From Persicaria tinctoria (taxonomy: Eukaryota; Streptophyta; Magnoliopsida; Caryophyllales; Polygonaceae), in the NCBI GenBank assembly GCA_037127255.1, contig JBANSL010000013.1, positions 28,243,688 through 28,307,687 of the forward strand: a stretch of 64,000 nt of DNA. Direction: 5' to 3'. The notes beneath the pieces are model-generated. The model ran no database searches. It saw only the letters and a program-made list of their open reading frames with translations, and was not told the origin of the DNA. The position numbers were made by a program, and so were the translations under genes. Of this stretch, positions 33,382 to 44,484 are shown in pieces (the first letter of the stretch is position 1; each line of letters starts with the position of its first letter).

Positions 33382-35701
33382 TTTGCATCTTCTTTGTCCT
33401 CTTTTTCAGCCTTTTCCCATCCTTCTTTTACAGATTTGATAAAAGAGCATATTTCTGAATGTGTTGGCGTTTCTGCTTCCCTGAAAAAAAATTTATTCCT
33501 AAAATACCAGATGGACCACCACTTTACTGCCATATCTTTCTTTTCTTTGTTTGTTAGCACCTCTCCTAATTTCGTCATAATGGTACTTCCCTTACTTAAG
33601 GTTGTATTGAGGCTATTTATAATCCTAGAACATTTGCTAGTCTGTAATAGAATATTTTGCCCAAAGGAGCACTTTACAAAAAGATGGACTTCATCCTCCC
33701 TATTTGCACCACAAAAACAACATTCATTAGGAATGAGCGCACCCCTCTTACTTAATCGATCTCTAGTTGGTAAACCATTATGGTATATTTTCCATAAAAA
33801 ATTCTTAATCTTCGGTATTGTATTCACTTTCCAAATCCATTTAGTAGGGTCGTCACTGAATGACTCCTGATTAGTAAGAAATCGAACCGCACTTGTTGTG
33901 GTATACCATCCCTGCTTATCATATCGCCAGTATAGCCTATCCGCCATTCTATGAATGGGAAGAGGTATGCTATGAATTCTTTCCGCCCGTTCCTTTCCAA
34001 GAGCATTAAACAACTTATCCCTATTCCAACCTCCATTCTGTATAAAGTCGCTAACTCGGGCTTCCTCATTTTCAATAGGTGTATTATTAATACACTCGAT
34101 CAGGGGTTTCTGAGAGATCCAAGAATCCTTCCAGAATTTTACCGTTTCACCATCCCCAATAGCCCAAACTAAACATTCCTTAAACCTGTTAATTAACATG
34201 GCAACATTTCTCCATTGCCAAGAAGAGTTTCTCGGCTTAACGTAATTTAATACATCAGTCTGTTTTAAGTATTTATACCTAATAATTCGAACCCATATAT
34301 TATCCGGTTCTGCTAATGTTTTCCACAATAGTTTCATCTGAAGCGCCTCATTCATTATACGTGTTCTTCTTATGTTTCGGCCACCTTTGCTTTTTGGTCT
34401 ACACACCTTGTCCCAGCCAATGAGAGGTTTATACTGAAGATCTTTGTTCCAGAAGAAATTTCGATTAATGCGATCGAGTTCATCATGAATATAGACTGGG
34501 AGCATAAAACTTTGCATGACATACAGAAGTTTTGAAGACAAATTTGAATTGATCAGAATCGATCTCCCCTGTTGAGACAGGGAGTTGGCTTTCCATTTGG
34601 ACAATTGATTTTTTGTTTTATTGATTACCTCTTCAAATGTGTGTTTATTTACTCTCTCATTAATTATAGGACAACCTAGATACTTCTCCATCACTCTTGT
34701 GTGTGTCATTTGAAGCGAACTTTCTAGAAGTTGGATTCTCGTCCCTGGAACTCCCCCTGTAGTTTGGAACGAGGATTTATGATAATTAACTTTTTGGCCC
34801 GAAACCCTACAATAATCCTCAATTACAGATTTAACTTTTGGACTAGCCTCTAGTGTAGCTTTGGAGAAAATAATTGTATCATCTGCAAAGGCTAGGAAAG
34901 GAATTTTCGGACCGCTCCGACCAAAGATGAAACCAATTTTGCTCGAATGGACCATGGATTCCTGTTGAAGATTTCGTGCAAGAACTTCTGCTCTAAGAAT
35001 AAATAGGAATGGTGAAATAGGATCGCCTTGTCGAATGCCTCTCGTAGGGAAGAACAACTCCGTTGGAGAACTGTTCACTAATACAGAGAAAGATATTGTT
35101 GTTATACATTCTTTTACCCAATTAATAAATCTTTCATGAAATCCAAACCTCTTCAGAATTTCCAGAATAAAATCCCAATTAAATCTATCGTAGGCTTTTT
35201 TCATATCAAGCTTAATCTCCATCCACCCCTCCTTACCCTTACGCGTTTTAAAAGAGTGGAAAACCTCATGCGCAATTAGCACATTATCTTGAATTGCTCT
35301 GTCCGCAACAAACGCACCTTGTAGTGGGTGAACTAGTTTACCCATTACTTTCTTTAGTCGTTCCGTAAGGATTTTCGATATATTTTTGTATATCGTTGAG
35401 CATAAGCTGACCGGCCTATAATTATTAGTTGAAGATGGATTATCCACTTTTGGAAGTAATGTAATAAACGTGTGATTAATTTGACGGAGGAGCTTCCCTG
35501 AATGAAAAAAATCCCTTAACAACCCTGATCACTGAAGGGCCCACAACCCACAATATCCCAAAAGGTTTTATAAAATTCCGCCGAAAAACCATCCGGCCCA
35601 GGGGATTTATTTCGTCCTAGACTAAAAATCGCATTCTTTATTTCGCTATTTTGAACTGGTTTGATTAACAACTCATTGTCCTCATCAGTAATTTCATTCA
35701 T
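33297..35701 (-). pseudogene. LINE ORF2, reverse transcriptase and zinc-binding region
   Basis: Two frames join here. 35701-35516 carries the start of the RT fold (GRNKSPGPDGFSAEFYK), and 35522-33297 carries the rest after a frameshift near 35520. Catalytic blocks are KLDMKKAYDRFNW, RGIRQGDPISPFLFI and the FADDTIIFS triad motif. A zf-RVT region (FLWKIYHNGLPTRDRL to NECCFCGANREDEVHLFVKC) follows. RT copies the element's RNA at the nicked target. Apart from the frameshift the 741-codon frame is clean. Confidence 0.92.
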
Positions 35702-36982
35702 AATTGGGTCCAGAGTATTCTCCCATTCAACACTAGTTTGACTATCCTTTTTGAATCGTTTATCAAAATCAGTTTGGATCTCCTTCTTGATGTTTTCCTC
35801 TCCCAGAATAAGAGTTCCTTCTGTAGAGTTAATGTGCCGTATAATCTTTCTATTTTGTCTCCCTGTGGCAATTTTATGGAAGTATCAAGAGTTTGTATCA
35901 GCTAATTTTATATGTTTAGATTTTGCTCTCTGACTCCAAAACGTTTTGTGAAATTTTATTAACGCGTCTTTTTTCTGAGTTAACCTATTCTGTTTGTCGG
36001 CAACAATCAGATCAGATGAGTTACATAATTCAGCTTGAATATTAATTAGCTTTTCTTCAATATCTTCTAGTTGCCGAAAAATATTGCCAAAAGTCTTTTT
36101 ATTCCATTCTTTAATTTTTGCTTTGAGAATTTTTGTTTTGAATGCCAGCTGATACATTGCAGATCCTGGACAATTTGCTCTCCAAGCTTGTTTGACTATT
36201 ATTCTTAGATCCTTTCTTTTAAGCCACATATTTTCAAACTTGAAAGGTGCTGCCTGAGTAGATACTTCATCTGCAAAAGTCATTGTAATAGGACAGTGGT
36301 CTGACGAAGAGAATGCATGGTGGGTTAAGTGAATGCTAGGGAAGAAAGTTAGGATCTCATTCTGAACCAAGGCTCTATCAAGACGTTCCTGAATATTATC
36401 TGGACCAATCTTTTTCTTCCTCCATGTAAACCTATTTCCACTAAAAGGTATATCAACCATCTCACAACAATTTTTAATCTCATTTAACCTATCCAATCTA
36501 GATAAGGAAATTTCTGGTCCTCCTTTTTTGTCATCATGTGAAACAATATCATTTAAGTCTCCTATAACTATAGATGGTATTGTTGACGTGATTACTAACG
36601 TTTTTATTTCTTCCCAAAATCTAGTTTTATCTCGTTCATGGGCAGGTGCATACACAAACAAAATATGACATTGAACATTCATATTTGCATTACTGTAAAC
36701 TGCGCTAATGAAACGGTTACTATAATGATTAATTGATACTATTTCATGAGTCATGAAATGAGATTTCCACATCACACCAATTCCACCAGATTTACCTACA
36801 GCAGGTACCCAGACTGCTTCATCAAACCCGGCAGCTCGCCAGCATTTTTCCTCTGGGATTTTGTCCGTCTTTGTTTCCATAATAGACATTATTTTAATTC
36901 TTTTTACGTTGCAAAAAGTTCCCAGTTCTGCCCAGAAGTTTGGCCTTCCAATTCCCCTTACATTCCAAGAGCCTATTCTCAT
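35702..36982 (-). pseudogene. LINE ORF2, APE-type endonuclease, one in-frame stop
   Basis: The ATG at 36982 opens MRIGSWNVRGIG, the usual start of plant L1 ORF2. Catalytic blocks of the AP-endonuclease fold are NVRG, METKTD, GDLNDI and SSDHCPI. The frame meets TGA at 35885-35887 in a region like the conserved 'GDxNSKYFH' segment; the same frame then continues for about 60 codons to the RT start. The endonuclease nicks target DNA for primed reverse transcription. Confidence 0.92.
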
Positions 36983-37914
36983 ATCAACCCAATTTTATCC
37001 CTTACACTTATAGCTTTGAACAACTTTTTCCTCATGAATTGAGTATATTTGGTAACAGTAGGTACGAAATTCATAAATTTTCCAACAACTATTACCATTA
37101 CTAGTGCCTCTTGAAATAACTTATACTTTGTTAGAGTTTGAGTTAAGTCATTAAGCGAGAAGATGTGAATTAGGAAAGAAAACCTAGGGATTTTAATATG
37201 TATTTTCCGAACTCTTTTCTCAGAAAGGTTACTTCTTCTCTTTATTCCAGTATCTACTCCAGTACATTCCCGGTAAGGTCTAATTACTCTTATTTCTTTG
37301 TTAAGTGTAGGAACAGAACACTTTGAATATCCATTTGCAAACCATTGTTCCCAACTAGACCTTCGAGTAGCCCTTTGATTTTTTGTGCTTCCTACTTTCT
37401 TATAACTTGGAACATTAGGCAGATTTCTCACCAAAGCTGTGAACAGTACCATACTGTCGAAATGAATTATGTTGCAAATGTCGCTTGTGGGTATGCATAT
37501 ATCACCTATGAGCAATCTGCAATAGTCACTTCCCAATTCGGCAAATATAAAACCAGAAAGCCACAAGATCACACAAAGCCAATAGATAACTAGTTTTTTA
37601 TAATAAAAGCAGCTATTGCTGCTCCCAAACATACAATCAACACAACGTTCAATTACAAACTTAAGAAAAACATAGACTTCTTGACACTTTCCTTCCCTGC
37701 AACACAGACTGCACAAGGCACTTATTTTAACCCATACAGGGAAATCAGGGTAAGGATGAAAAACACACAACCAGTCTAGATCAAACCCGATGACTTGACA
37801 CACACATCCAGATTTTACAAGCTTACTTAAAACCTTACTAAGAAGCTGCACATACACACTTTCATAATTCAGATTGATAGATTGAGGAATAAGCTGCCAT
37901 ATTTCGCTCCACAA
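36979..37914 (-). CDS. Unrecognised 311-codon open frame between LINE ORF1 and ORF2
   Basis: An uninterrupted frame starts about 47 bases after the ORF1 stop. It ends in a TGA that overlaps the ORF2 start codon (ATGA). It has no standard ATG at its beginning; the first codon is TTG and the first ATG is near residue 95. The N-terminal half is rich in Cys, Leu, Val and Ile, with a membrane-like stretch (LVIYWLCVILWLSGFIFAEL). The C-terminal half is basic. I find no family. It may be chance, read-through coding or an accessory frame; its length without stops, in an element whose known frames are full of them, is notable. Confidence 0.4.
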   Translation of the reverse strand: MWSEIWQLIPQSINLNYESVYVQLLSKVLSKLVKSGCVCQVIGFDLDWLCVFHPYPDFPVWVKISALCSLCCREGKCQEVYVFLKFVIERCVDCMFGSSNSCFYYKKLVIYWLCVILWLSGFIFAELGSDYCRLLIGDICIPTSDICNIIHFDSMVLFTALVRNLPNVPSYKKVGSTKNQRATRRSSWEQWFANGYSKCSVPTLNKEIRVIRPYRECTGVDTGIKRRSNLSEKRVRKIHIKIPRFSFLIHIFSLNDLTQTLTKYKLFQEALVMVIVVGKFMNFVPTVTKYTQFMRKKLFKAISVRDKIGLI

Positions 37915-37960
37915 TTTCCATCCCCAAGGAAAAAGTGAAGAACCATCTTTCCTTAGTCAA

Positions 37961-39525
37961 CTACTCATTCTTGCCCCTCTTGGTACTTTCTCCCATCAGT
38001 TTTGAGTTAACAGTTTCTCCATCCTCCTCCCCGAGTTTACGTTTGCCCGACTCAGATTTAATCGATCCCTCGAGCCCAAGCTGCTCAAACCTCATGGTCA
38101 CTGTGGGCGAGCCAGAGGGAGCGACAAGGGGGTCAAAGCAATCGGCATTTGAAAACACAGGTTTGCACAGATTTGGCAAAATAAATTCAGAGGAAGCGGG
38201 GATATCTCGAAGCATCTTATCAAAATCAGCTTGCGTGAAATCAACAGGAAAGCCAGAAAAGTCAATGGAATTTTCAAAACTAACCTCTTCATCCAGAAAC
38301 TCTTCCACAAGGAAATCTTCATCGTCGGCACCGTCATACTCGGGGTCTTGGAAGACAACTTCAATTAATTCTTGATTCACATCACCTGGGATTTCCACAA
38401 GAGGGGCCTCTTCAACCACATTTGCTGGAGCATAGAACTCAGCCTCAATTTCCTCTACATCTGACTCCATATCCCCATCCTCAATAATCTACTCAACCCT
38501 GTGCTCATCAGTGATAGCTACAATCGCAGCATTAGCATTATCAGGGATAATAGCCCCAGCATCAACACTCTCAGTAACAGCTTTTCCATGAACATCAGCA
38601 TTCTCAACATCAATTGCAGTGGTGGTAGATTCCTCTCCAGTTTGCACTGAAGAGTCATTAGCCGAGGAGCCAGAGCCAACCTCAACACTTGCACCGAAGC
38701 ATTTCCACAATTCAGCCTTAGAGTGGCCGAAGGAGGGAGGAGGAAGTGGACGAGATTTTTTATGAGTAACAGTTTTCCAATTCCCACCATCATTAGAAGG
38801 GCAAACTCCGCCATGAGAGGCTGCAGCAGCTTCAGGTTTTTCTCCCACAATACCCCCAGAGGGAGCACTACACACTCTTCGCTTGGGACAATTCTCAAAG
38901 GCATGATCAGCCATCCCACAACAGCCACACCCTTCAGGAAAATCCTCAAACCATAGAGGAAAGGCTTCGATTTCACCTCTTTCATTAGGCACAAAAACCA
39001 TTTTGCTTGGAATTTTCTTTAAATCCGCCTTAATACAAATCTGAGGATAGCGAAGCCTAGCCCCATTGGGGTTAAAGGCAGCCACCCTCAAGACCATACC
39101 AATTCAATACGGTTTCTTTCAATAATCGATGCAAGAATGGATTCACTTACAAACTTCGTTGGCAACCCAGGAATGCGCACCCACAAATCCATTATAGTCA
39201 CGGATTCAACCCAAGGATCGAAATCCTACACCCAGGGGCGCAACAGCATGAGTTGGCCGGCAATATGGAAAGGCCTGCTAGCCCACACTTTGTCTCGATC
39301 ATCCTTCTCATCAAATTTAAGCTCAAACCAGTGATTAGCCAGCGGCACCAGTTGCAACCCACCACACAAGAATTTCCAGTCTATCTTGAGAGACGAAAGA
39401 GAGATTCCGTCTACTGGACCACCAGAAGCGGGGTTTTTGGGGCCCTTGCGGGCAGTTTTGTTTGGAGAGACGAAAGACTCATCTTCCACAGGTTTCTTTC
39501 CCTTGTCCATGGCGGACGGGGCCAT
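37961..39525 (-). pseudogene. LINE ORF1 (DUF4283 RNA-binding type) with CCHC knuckle, broken
   Basis: The ATG at 39525 gives MAPSAMDKGKKPVEDES. The DUF4283-like domain (WKFLCGGLQLVPLANHWFEL, then a DRDKVWASRPFHIAGQ block) meets TAG at 39226-39228. The same frame goes on to about 39115, where a frameshift leads into the next register (RYPQICIKADLKKIP). A zinc knuckle (CGCCGMADHAFENC) lies near 38910-38950. A TAG at 38489-38491 is followed in frame by an acidic tail ending at 37961. ORF1 proteins coat the LINE RNA. Two stops and one frameshift make this copy inactive. Confidence 0.8.
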
Positions 39526-40251
39526 AGGAAGCCAAACAACAACACATAGTTTAGATTGATGAAAGGAGAGAATTGTGTCAAGAAAGTAGCAGTGAATGAG
39601 AGTATGAGAGATTTGCACATACCAGATTTGGCTTATAAAGATGTAAGGAAGAGAATTCGAAAGCCAACCGCTGTCAGCTTTCAAGACGCCATACCTCTGC
39701 TCTGAAAACGTGCAACAGTACACGATCAGAGCAAGCCGACTTTCTATTGGAGAAGAAGCAAGAACTTCCCCCCACAAGAATGGACTCCGTACAGCTACGA
39801 GTAGGGGATTAGGCCAAGGAGGGGGGCGATTACTCCACGCCTTGCTCCAGCAAGCCATCCAAACACTCACAAGAGCAAATTGAGCATTTAATCCGAAGAT
39901 CTCTCCGTACCGTACTTCTCGATCGAACCACTTCCTCCCCCAAATATTTTTGAACTGGAACTCCATAAACATAAGCCAAGAACTTTCACGCAATCTTTCG
40001 ATTGGATACTTAAACCACTGATTCTCATCATTAATGCTTGAATCAGAAAGGATTTTGGGGGAGATTTGACAAGAGAGAAGCTTTGGATATGAGAGGCATG
40101 TGAAATTAGGTTTATCGACAGCGGCGATTTCTTCAGATTGGGGGTTTCGAAAGAGAAGAGCTGATGGCGCGTACAACGCGTTCATTTTCGCTCTGGGGAG
40201 TTTTTGTGAACAGGAGCTTTTTTGGTAGTTTAAAAGGGGGGGGGGGTTGTT

Positions 40252-40442
40252 TATTTACTGATGACTTGTTTGCTATCATAGATATTTGCTCATTTTAATT
40301 GTCCATATATGTAATTACTCATTCTACACAGGTAGTCAATCCATATATGCACATATCTACTCATTGCAGGGCTGTTGTCATCTCGGCTTTTTTGTTTGTC
40401 CTTTTTCTTTGGACTCCCTAATCAAAGATTGATATGCTTTTA
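40252..40442. other. Unassigned flank of the LINE
   Basis: It shares short blocks ('tgcacatatctactcatt', 'gggctg(c/t)tgtcat') with the left flank at 32590-32780, so the LINE inserted into a locally repetitive AT-rich sequence. Confidence 0.5.
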
Positions 40443-40588
40443 AGCTTATTAGCTCAAAGGTAGAGCAATCTGCTTACGCACAAAGATGCGGGTTCTAATC
40501 AAAGATTGATATGCTTTTAAGCTTATTAGCTCAAAAGTAGAGCAATGTGCTTACGCACAAAGATGCAGGTTCGAATCCCGCATAGGCT
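40443..40588 (+). repeat. Tandem tRNA-Ile-derived sequences (two copies)
   Basis: The second copy, 40520-40588, keeps a 7-bp acceptor stem (AGCTTAT with ATAGGCT), a D arm (GCTC/GAGC) and a TTCGAAT T-loop. Its anticodon arm is degenerate. The first copy, 40443-40494, is cut inside the T-arm; the repeat period is 77 bp. The sequence resembles plant tRNA-Ile (AAU), with TATTAGCTCA and a GTGCT...AC core. These are pseudogenes or SINE heads, not working tRNAs. Confidence 0.65.
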
Positions 40589-40970
40589 AATCTCAACTTA
40601 AGTTCAACTTCATACCACATGATTTTTCGTATTGGCAAGTTCAATGATTTTTAGAGTTTTTAAGTATGACCCTCTTGCATCTTATTTATGTTGTAAGCCA
40701 TGACATCAAGGTGCCCCTGAGGTTACTGAAAATTAACTATAAGCCATGACAACAAACAACAAACGAGTTTAGCTTTAAGCCATGATAATGGGTTTTTTTT
40801 ACAACTTTGAAAACCAAATTGATGCATTTAACATACTAAATTCGATCCAATATAGAGCACACATAACGGTTGAGAAAAATTGAATGGGCAATGAGTCAAA
40901 GATGAGCACACATAACAAATTATCTAATTTCTATGCCTCAATGAGCTTAACTAAAATGTAGATTATGAAT

Positions 40971-41040
40971 AACCTATGTGGGATTTGAACCCACATCTTT
41001 GTGTTTAGGCACATTGCTCTTCCATTTGAGCTAATAGGCT
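40971..41040 (-). repeat. tRNA-Ile-derived sequence, inverted copy
   Basis: The minus-strand reading has acceptor AGCCTAT with ATAGGTT, D stem GCTC/GAGC, and a perfect T-arm (GTGGG, TTCAAAT, CCCAC). The anticodon arm cannot form a normal 7-base loop. Same origin as 40443-40588. Confidence 0.6.
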
Positions 41041-41416
41041 ATATATACACATGAATAACAACAATATACAACCAAATTCTATAAATTAACACAAGTTTTA
41101 TTAATGATAAGTTTATGACAACAAGTTTTATAAATGCCCCATAGACCAGCTTTTTGACATATGGATTTTCTGGCTAGCACTTTAGACAAACAAGTTTATG
41201 ACAGAAAATTCTATAAATTGGTATATTTAAGGCTGTGAAGAATTAAGGCTATGATAGAAAATTCTATAAATTGCCTTCTAGTTGCAAGTTCAAAATATAA
41301 GATTTTCATTCACACTCGATCTTACCCCAAATTCAAAACAATAACTCAAGAACTAAGCAACTCTAATTCGAAATCCTAATTTTCGAAAACACAAGGTAGA
41401 ATCCCCTTCTAAAATT
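41041..41416. other. AT-rich unassigned stretch
   Basis: No gene. Short phrases such as 'gaaaattctataaattg' recur two or three times. Confidence 0.5.
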
Positions 41417-42020
41417 GTTTAGTTATAAAAATCAGTTTTCAAGTCTGTCAAGACAGCAAATCTGTAAATTCAGCAAGTTCTGCAAAGTATAAAAAATCAG
41501 TCTTAACATATGTAAATAAATTGATAGTGTATTCATTTTAAAAATTAGGTGGTGTAAAATATGTGCATCAATTATTTATGTGTTTAGTTATAAAAATCAG
41601 TTTTCAAATATGTCAAGACAGTAAATCTGTAAATTCAGCAAGTTTTGTAAAGTGTAAAAAAATCAGTTTTAACATATGTATATTCCTTCTTAGTGTTTTC
41701 GTTTTTCAAAATTAGATGGTGTAAAATATGTACATTCATTATTTTTGCTTTCAGTTTTAAAAATCAGTTTTCAAATCTGTCAAGACAACAAGTTGTGTTC
41801 AGTTTTCGAATCTGTAAATTCAGCAAGTTTTGTTAAGTATAAAAAGTCAAATTTTAACATATGTAAATTCACTCTTACTGTGTTCATTTTTAAAAATCAA
41901 ATGGTGTAAAAATATATACATTCATTATTTTAGAGTTCAATTATAAAAATTTGTTTTCAAATCTGTCAAGACAGCAAGCTGTGCTGAGTTTTCAGATACG
42001 TAAATTCAGCAAGTTGTAAT
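41417..42020. repeat. Tandem repeat, about four units of 165-176 bp
   Basis: Units begin near 41417, 41582, 41757 and 41933 with 'ttataaaaatcagttttcaa' or close variants. Each carries 'tgtcaagacagcaa', 'tctgtaaattcagcaagtt' and 'tggtgtaaaatat' blocks. They are degenerate, so the array is old. The unit length is in the range of plant satellites, but the array is short. Confidence 0.8.
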
Positions 42021-42654
42021 GTGTTCCTAATAGGAAGTAGCACAGCCATAACTTCATTCCACAAAACCAACATGGCATCAAATTGTTCTCTCTCAATTAG
42101 CAAATTAACTCATGTAAAATACCAAACATGTTCAAGGCAAATCAATTTGTAAAATACGAAACATGTCCAAGCATCATGCCAATTCAACAAGTAAAGCTTA
42201 AAACCAAACATCATGCCAAGTGATCAGTACATGACATTCATCAATGACCAACGCAATGGATGTCAACTATGTAGATTAGGAGTATTACTGTCAACTGCAA
42301 CCATTCAAAGGTCCATTATGCAGGCTATTTTGTTGCAACCTTACTCCCAAGATTCTAATCTCTAACCCTAAATATGAAATTCTAATCCCAACAATAAACC
42401 TAAAACCTAAATCCGAAAGTCTAATCTTTAACCCTAAAGTCAAAATTTTAATCCAATTAACTCCAAATTCAAATTCATATTTCAGAAAATTGAAACGAAA
42501 AAAGGAACAAATACCTACTCTTGCGAACTAGTAGTCGTCGATGCCATCCATCGCGCGCCACCCACAGTCTCACACTCGCAGGCATAGGGTTCGTCGTTCA
42601 CTCCTTCCTTAATCGACGTCGAGGATCTTCACTCTAATTTGTTCACTTATCCGG
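42021..42654. other. Unassigned AT-rich stretch, GC-richer near the right end
   Basis: CCTAAA and CCCTAA words occur between 42340 and 42450 but not as a telomeric array. Nothing coding is supported. The sequence was continuous with 44485 onward before the next element inserted. Confidence 0.45.
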
Positions 42655-42947
42655 CCGTCTGTGACAGGGATTCTAGATTTGAGTTGGGAAGAAGAAGAAA
42701 TAGGGTGACGAAGAAGAGAATCTAGTAGAAGATGGGAGAAGCTTTCATTCTGATTTCATTTGTTAACTTGCAAAGTAAAGCCTAAGGGCCTTTATACAGA
42801 GATGCCTAAACGGTTTAGCTAATTGGGAATCCATCCAAAGACCGGAACAAACCGGTTTACTGCTAAATTGAAAGTGAACCGGGAGCACAGCTCCGGTGTT
42901 TATATTATGACAGTAAATTGAAAGAGTAGGATGAAATTCCTGTAACA

Positions 42948-42962
42948 ATACTCCCTCCTTCA
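42948..42962 (-). other. Polypurine tract of the compact element
   Basis: The minus-strand reading GAAGGAGGGAGTAT abuts the 3' LTR, which starts TGTTACAGG on that strand. It directly follows the stop codon of the interior frame. Confidence 0.85.
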
Positions 42963-44126
42963 GCAATCCTTGTCCTCAAGGATTATAAGAAATGCAGCTT
43001 TGACAACTCCGGTTCGGACCTTCAAATCAGCACCCATCTTCCTCATTTCAAATCTGTTTGCACTTGTCTGTACTCTCAACACCACATACAACTTGAGTGT
43101 AGATACTACCAAGTCACACATTGTATCTCCTTTTCCTCCAGGGTAAAAAATCCACATTCCGACACAAGCGCCTACTATAATGACCGACAATGAAGAACAA
43201 CCTGCAAAGAGGTTTGCGCAATGAAGTAGACTTCCCTGTGTGCCATGCTCCTCCTTAGCTAGCTGATCTTTGTAATCCTTTGTCGAACCTTGCATTTTCA
43301 ATCCATCAACAATGCCTTTGTTGATTTCAGAAATTAGGGGAATGTTGCCCACAAGCTTCACTGCCCTCTCAGAACACCCAATTTCTATAGGGAATGCATC
43401 AAAAAACTCAATTCCCTTCTCCATGAACTCTGGCATTTCATCGAACACCTGATAGGCAGCTAGATCGATATTCTTTGTTCCAACAATTTGATTGTCGTCA
43501 GCCTTCAAGTGGTCCTTCTTCTCAATCCAGCTCAATAAAGGGGCTTCTTGATCTAGCGTTTCATCAACCACTTTGTGAGCAACAAAGTCTGCGGGATCCT
43601 TTGCGACAATCAGTTCATTCTTCACCTCAATTTGTACCAATTGACAGAAGATTTTGAGTCCTGCGGCTCCTTCCTGGAATAACTCATCGGTTTGTTGTGA
43701 GGTTTCAACAATTGTATACAACTCCTTGTATGTGGTGTTATGAAATCCATCGAACATCTTCTGAATATGAGATCTAATCACCTCATTCACAAAGGAGACC
43801 TCAAATCTATAGCTCTCGGAAATATATCTCCCATTATAGAAATCAAATGCACAATGAGCAGCATAAACATCTCAAAAACATATTCGATATTGAAATCCGC
43901 TCACAATTGATATATAACTAAACGCCTCAATCCATCCAACTTCATAAAATACTTGATACACTAAAAAGGAATCGTTGATTGGGAATTCCGCACCATGAAC
44001 CTTGACAAGAATGGATCGATCTCTTACCTCGTCATCCATGGCCTTCAGATCTGAGAACCACGATCGGTAACGTTCGACGATGACTTGCTTGAGATCTGAA
44101 AGTGTAACATCTCGATTTGTGCTCAT
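42960..44126 (-). pseudogene. Unknown 388-codon frame inside the compact LTR element, one in-frame TGA
   Basis: The ATG at 44126 lies about 40 bases after the primer site and opens MSTNRDVTLSDLKQVIVERY. A TGA at 43872-43874 interrupts the frame; it then continues in the same register to a stop at 42960. No CCHC knuckle, protease, RT or integrase motif is present. Visible are an imperfect internal repeat (ADFVAHKVVDE and IDLAAYQVFDE), a hydrophobic segment able to span a membrane (SSLSVIIVGACVGMWIF) and a C-terminal ILEDKDC. That end resembles the LEDK close of some chromovirus polyproteins, which hints that the last codons are retained pol sequence. The rest may be a captured host or novel coding sequence. 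The possible membrane segment also allows an env-like reading, which is weaker. Confidence 0.55.
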
Positions 44127-44165
44127 TTGCGCAGAAGCTATTCTCGAAATCAGTCCAAGACCGAT

Positions 44166-44179
44166 TGCTCTGATACCAT
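44166..44179 (-). other. Primer binding site, tRNA-iMet type
   Basis: The minus-strand reading AATGGTATCAGAGC follows directly after the 5' LTR end at 44180. Confidence 0.88.
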
Positions 44180-44484
44180 TGTGACAGGGATTCTAGATTT
44201 GAGTTGGGAAGAAAAAGAAATAGGGTGACGAAGAAGAGAATTCGGTATAAGATGGGAGAAGCTTTCATTCTGATTTCATTTGTTAACTTGCAAAGTAAAG
44301 CCTAAGGGCTTTTATACAGAGATGCCTAAACGGTTGCCTAAACGGTTTAGCTAATTGGGAATCCATCCAAAGACCGGAAAAAACCGGTTTACTGCTAAAT
44401 TGAAAGTGAACCGGGAGCACAGCTCCGATGTTTATGTTATGACAGTAAATTGAAAGAGTAGGATAAAATTCCTGTAACACCGTC

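Larger units (their letters stand above)
32813..40229 (-). mobile_element. L1-type LINE, nearly full length, with C-terminal RNase H
   Basis: 7.4 kb on the minus strand: 5' leader (about 39526-40229), ORF1 (39525-37961), an intermediate open frame (37914-36979), ORF2 with endonuclease, RT, zinc finger and RNase H (36982-32854), a short 3' end and poly(A) (the T-run at 32812-32826). Flanking copies of a TTAAAAGGGG...TTGTT sequence (about 32795-32812 and 40230-40251) look like the target duplication; the right copy has a longer G run. The element reaches past ORF1 into a leader, so it is not 5'-truncated in any obvious way. It carries several stops and at least three frameshifts, so it is inactive. 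Confidence 0.9.
42660..44479 (-). mobile_element. Compact non-autonomous LTR element carrying one unknown long frame
   Basis: 1820 bp, with LTRs 42660-42947 (288 bp) and 44180-44479 (300 bp, the difference being a duplicated GCCTAAACGGTT). The ends are TGTGACAGG...CCTGTAACA, and the target duplication CCGTC lies at 42655-42659 and 44480-44484. On the minus strand it has an initiator-Met primer site, a frame filling the interior, and a polypurine tract. The LTRs differ by about 3% by eye. The size is TRIM-like, but TRIMs normally lack coding capacity. It depends on another element for gag and pol. Confidence 0.9.

Noticed and set aside
39226..40185. 319-codon frame as one protein
   Set aside because: Only the part from 39525 downward is LINE ORF1; the rest is the LINE 5' leader that happens to be open.
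40520..40588. Functional tRNA-Ile gene
   Set aside because: The anticodon arm does not form a normal 7-base loop, the T stem has a mismatch, and neighbouring copies share the defects.
42340..42450. CCCTAAA-like words as an interstitial telomere repeat
   Set aside because: The words are scattered, not tandem, and differ in spacing and sequence.
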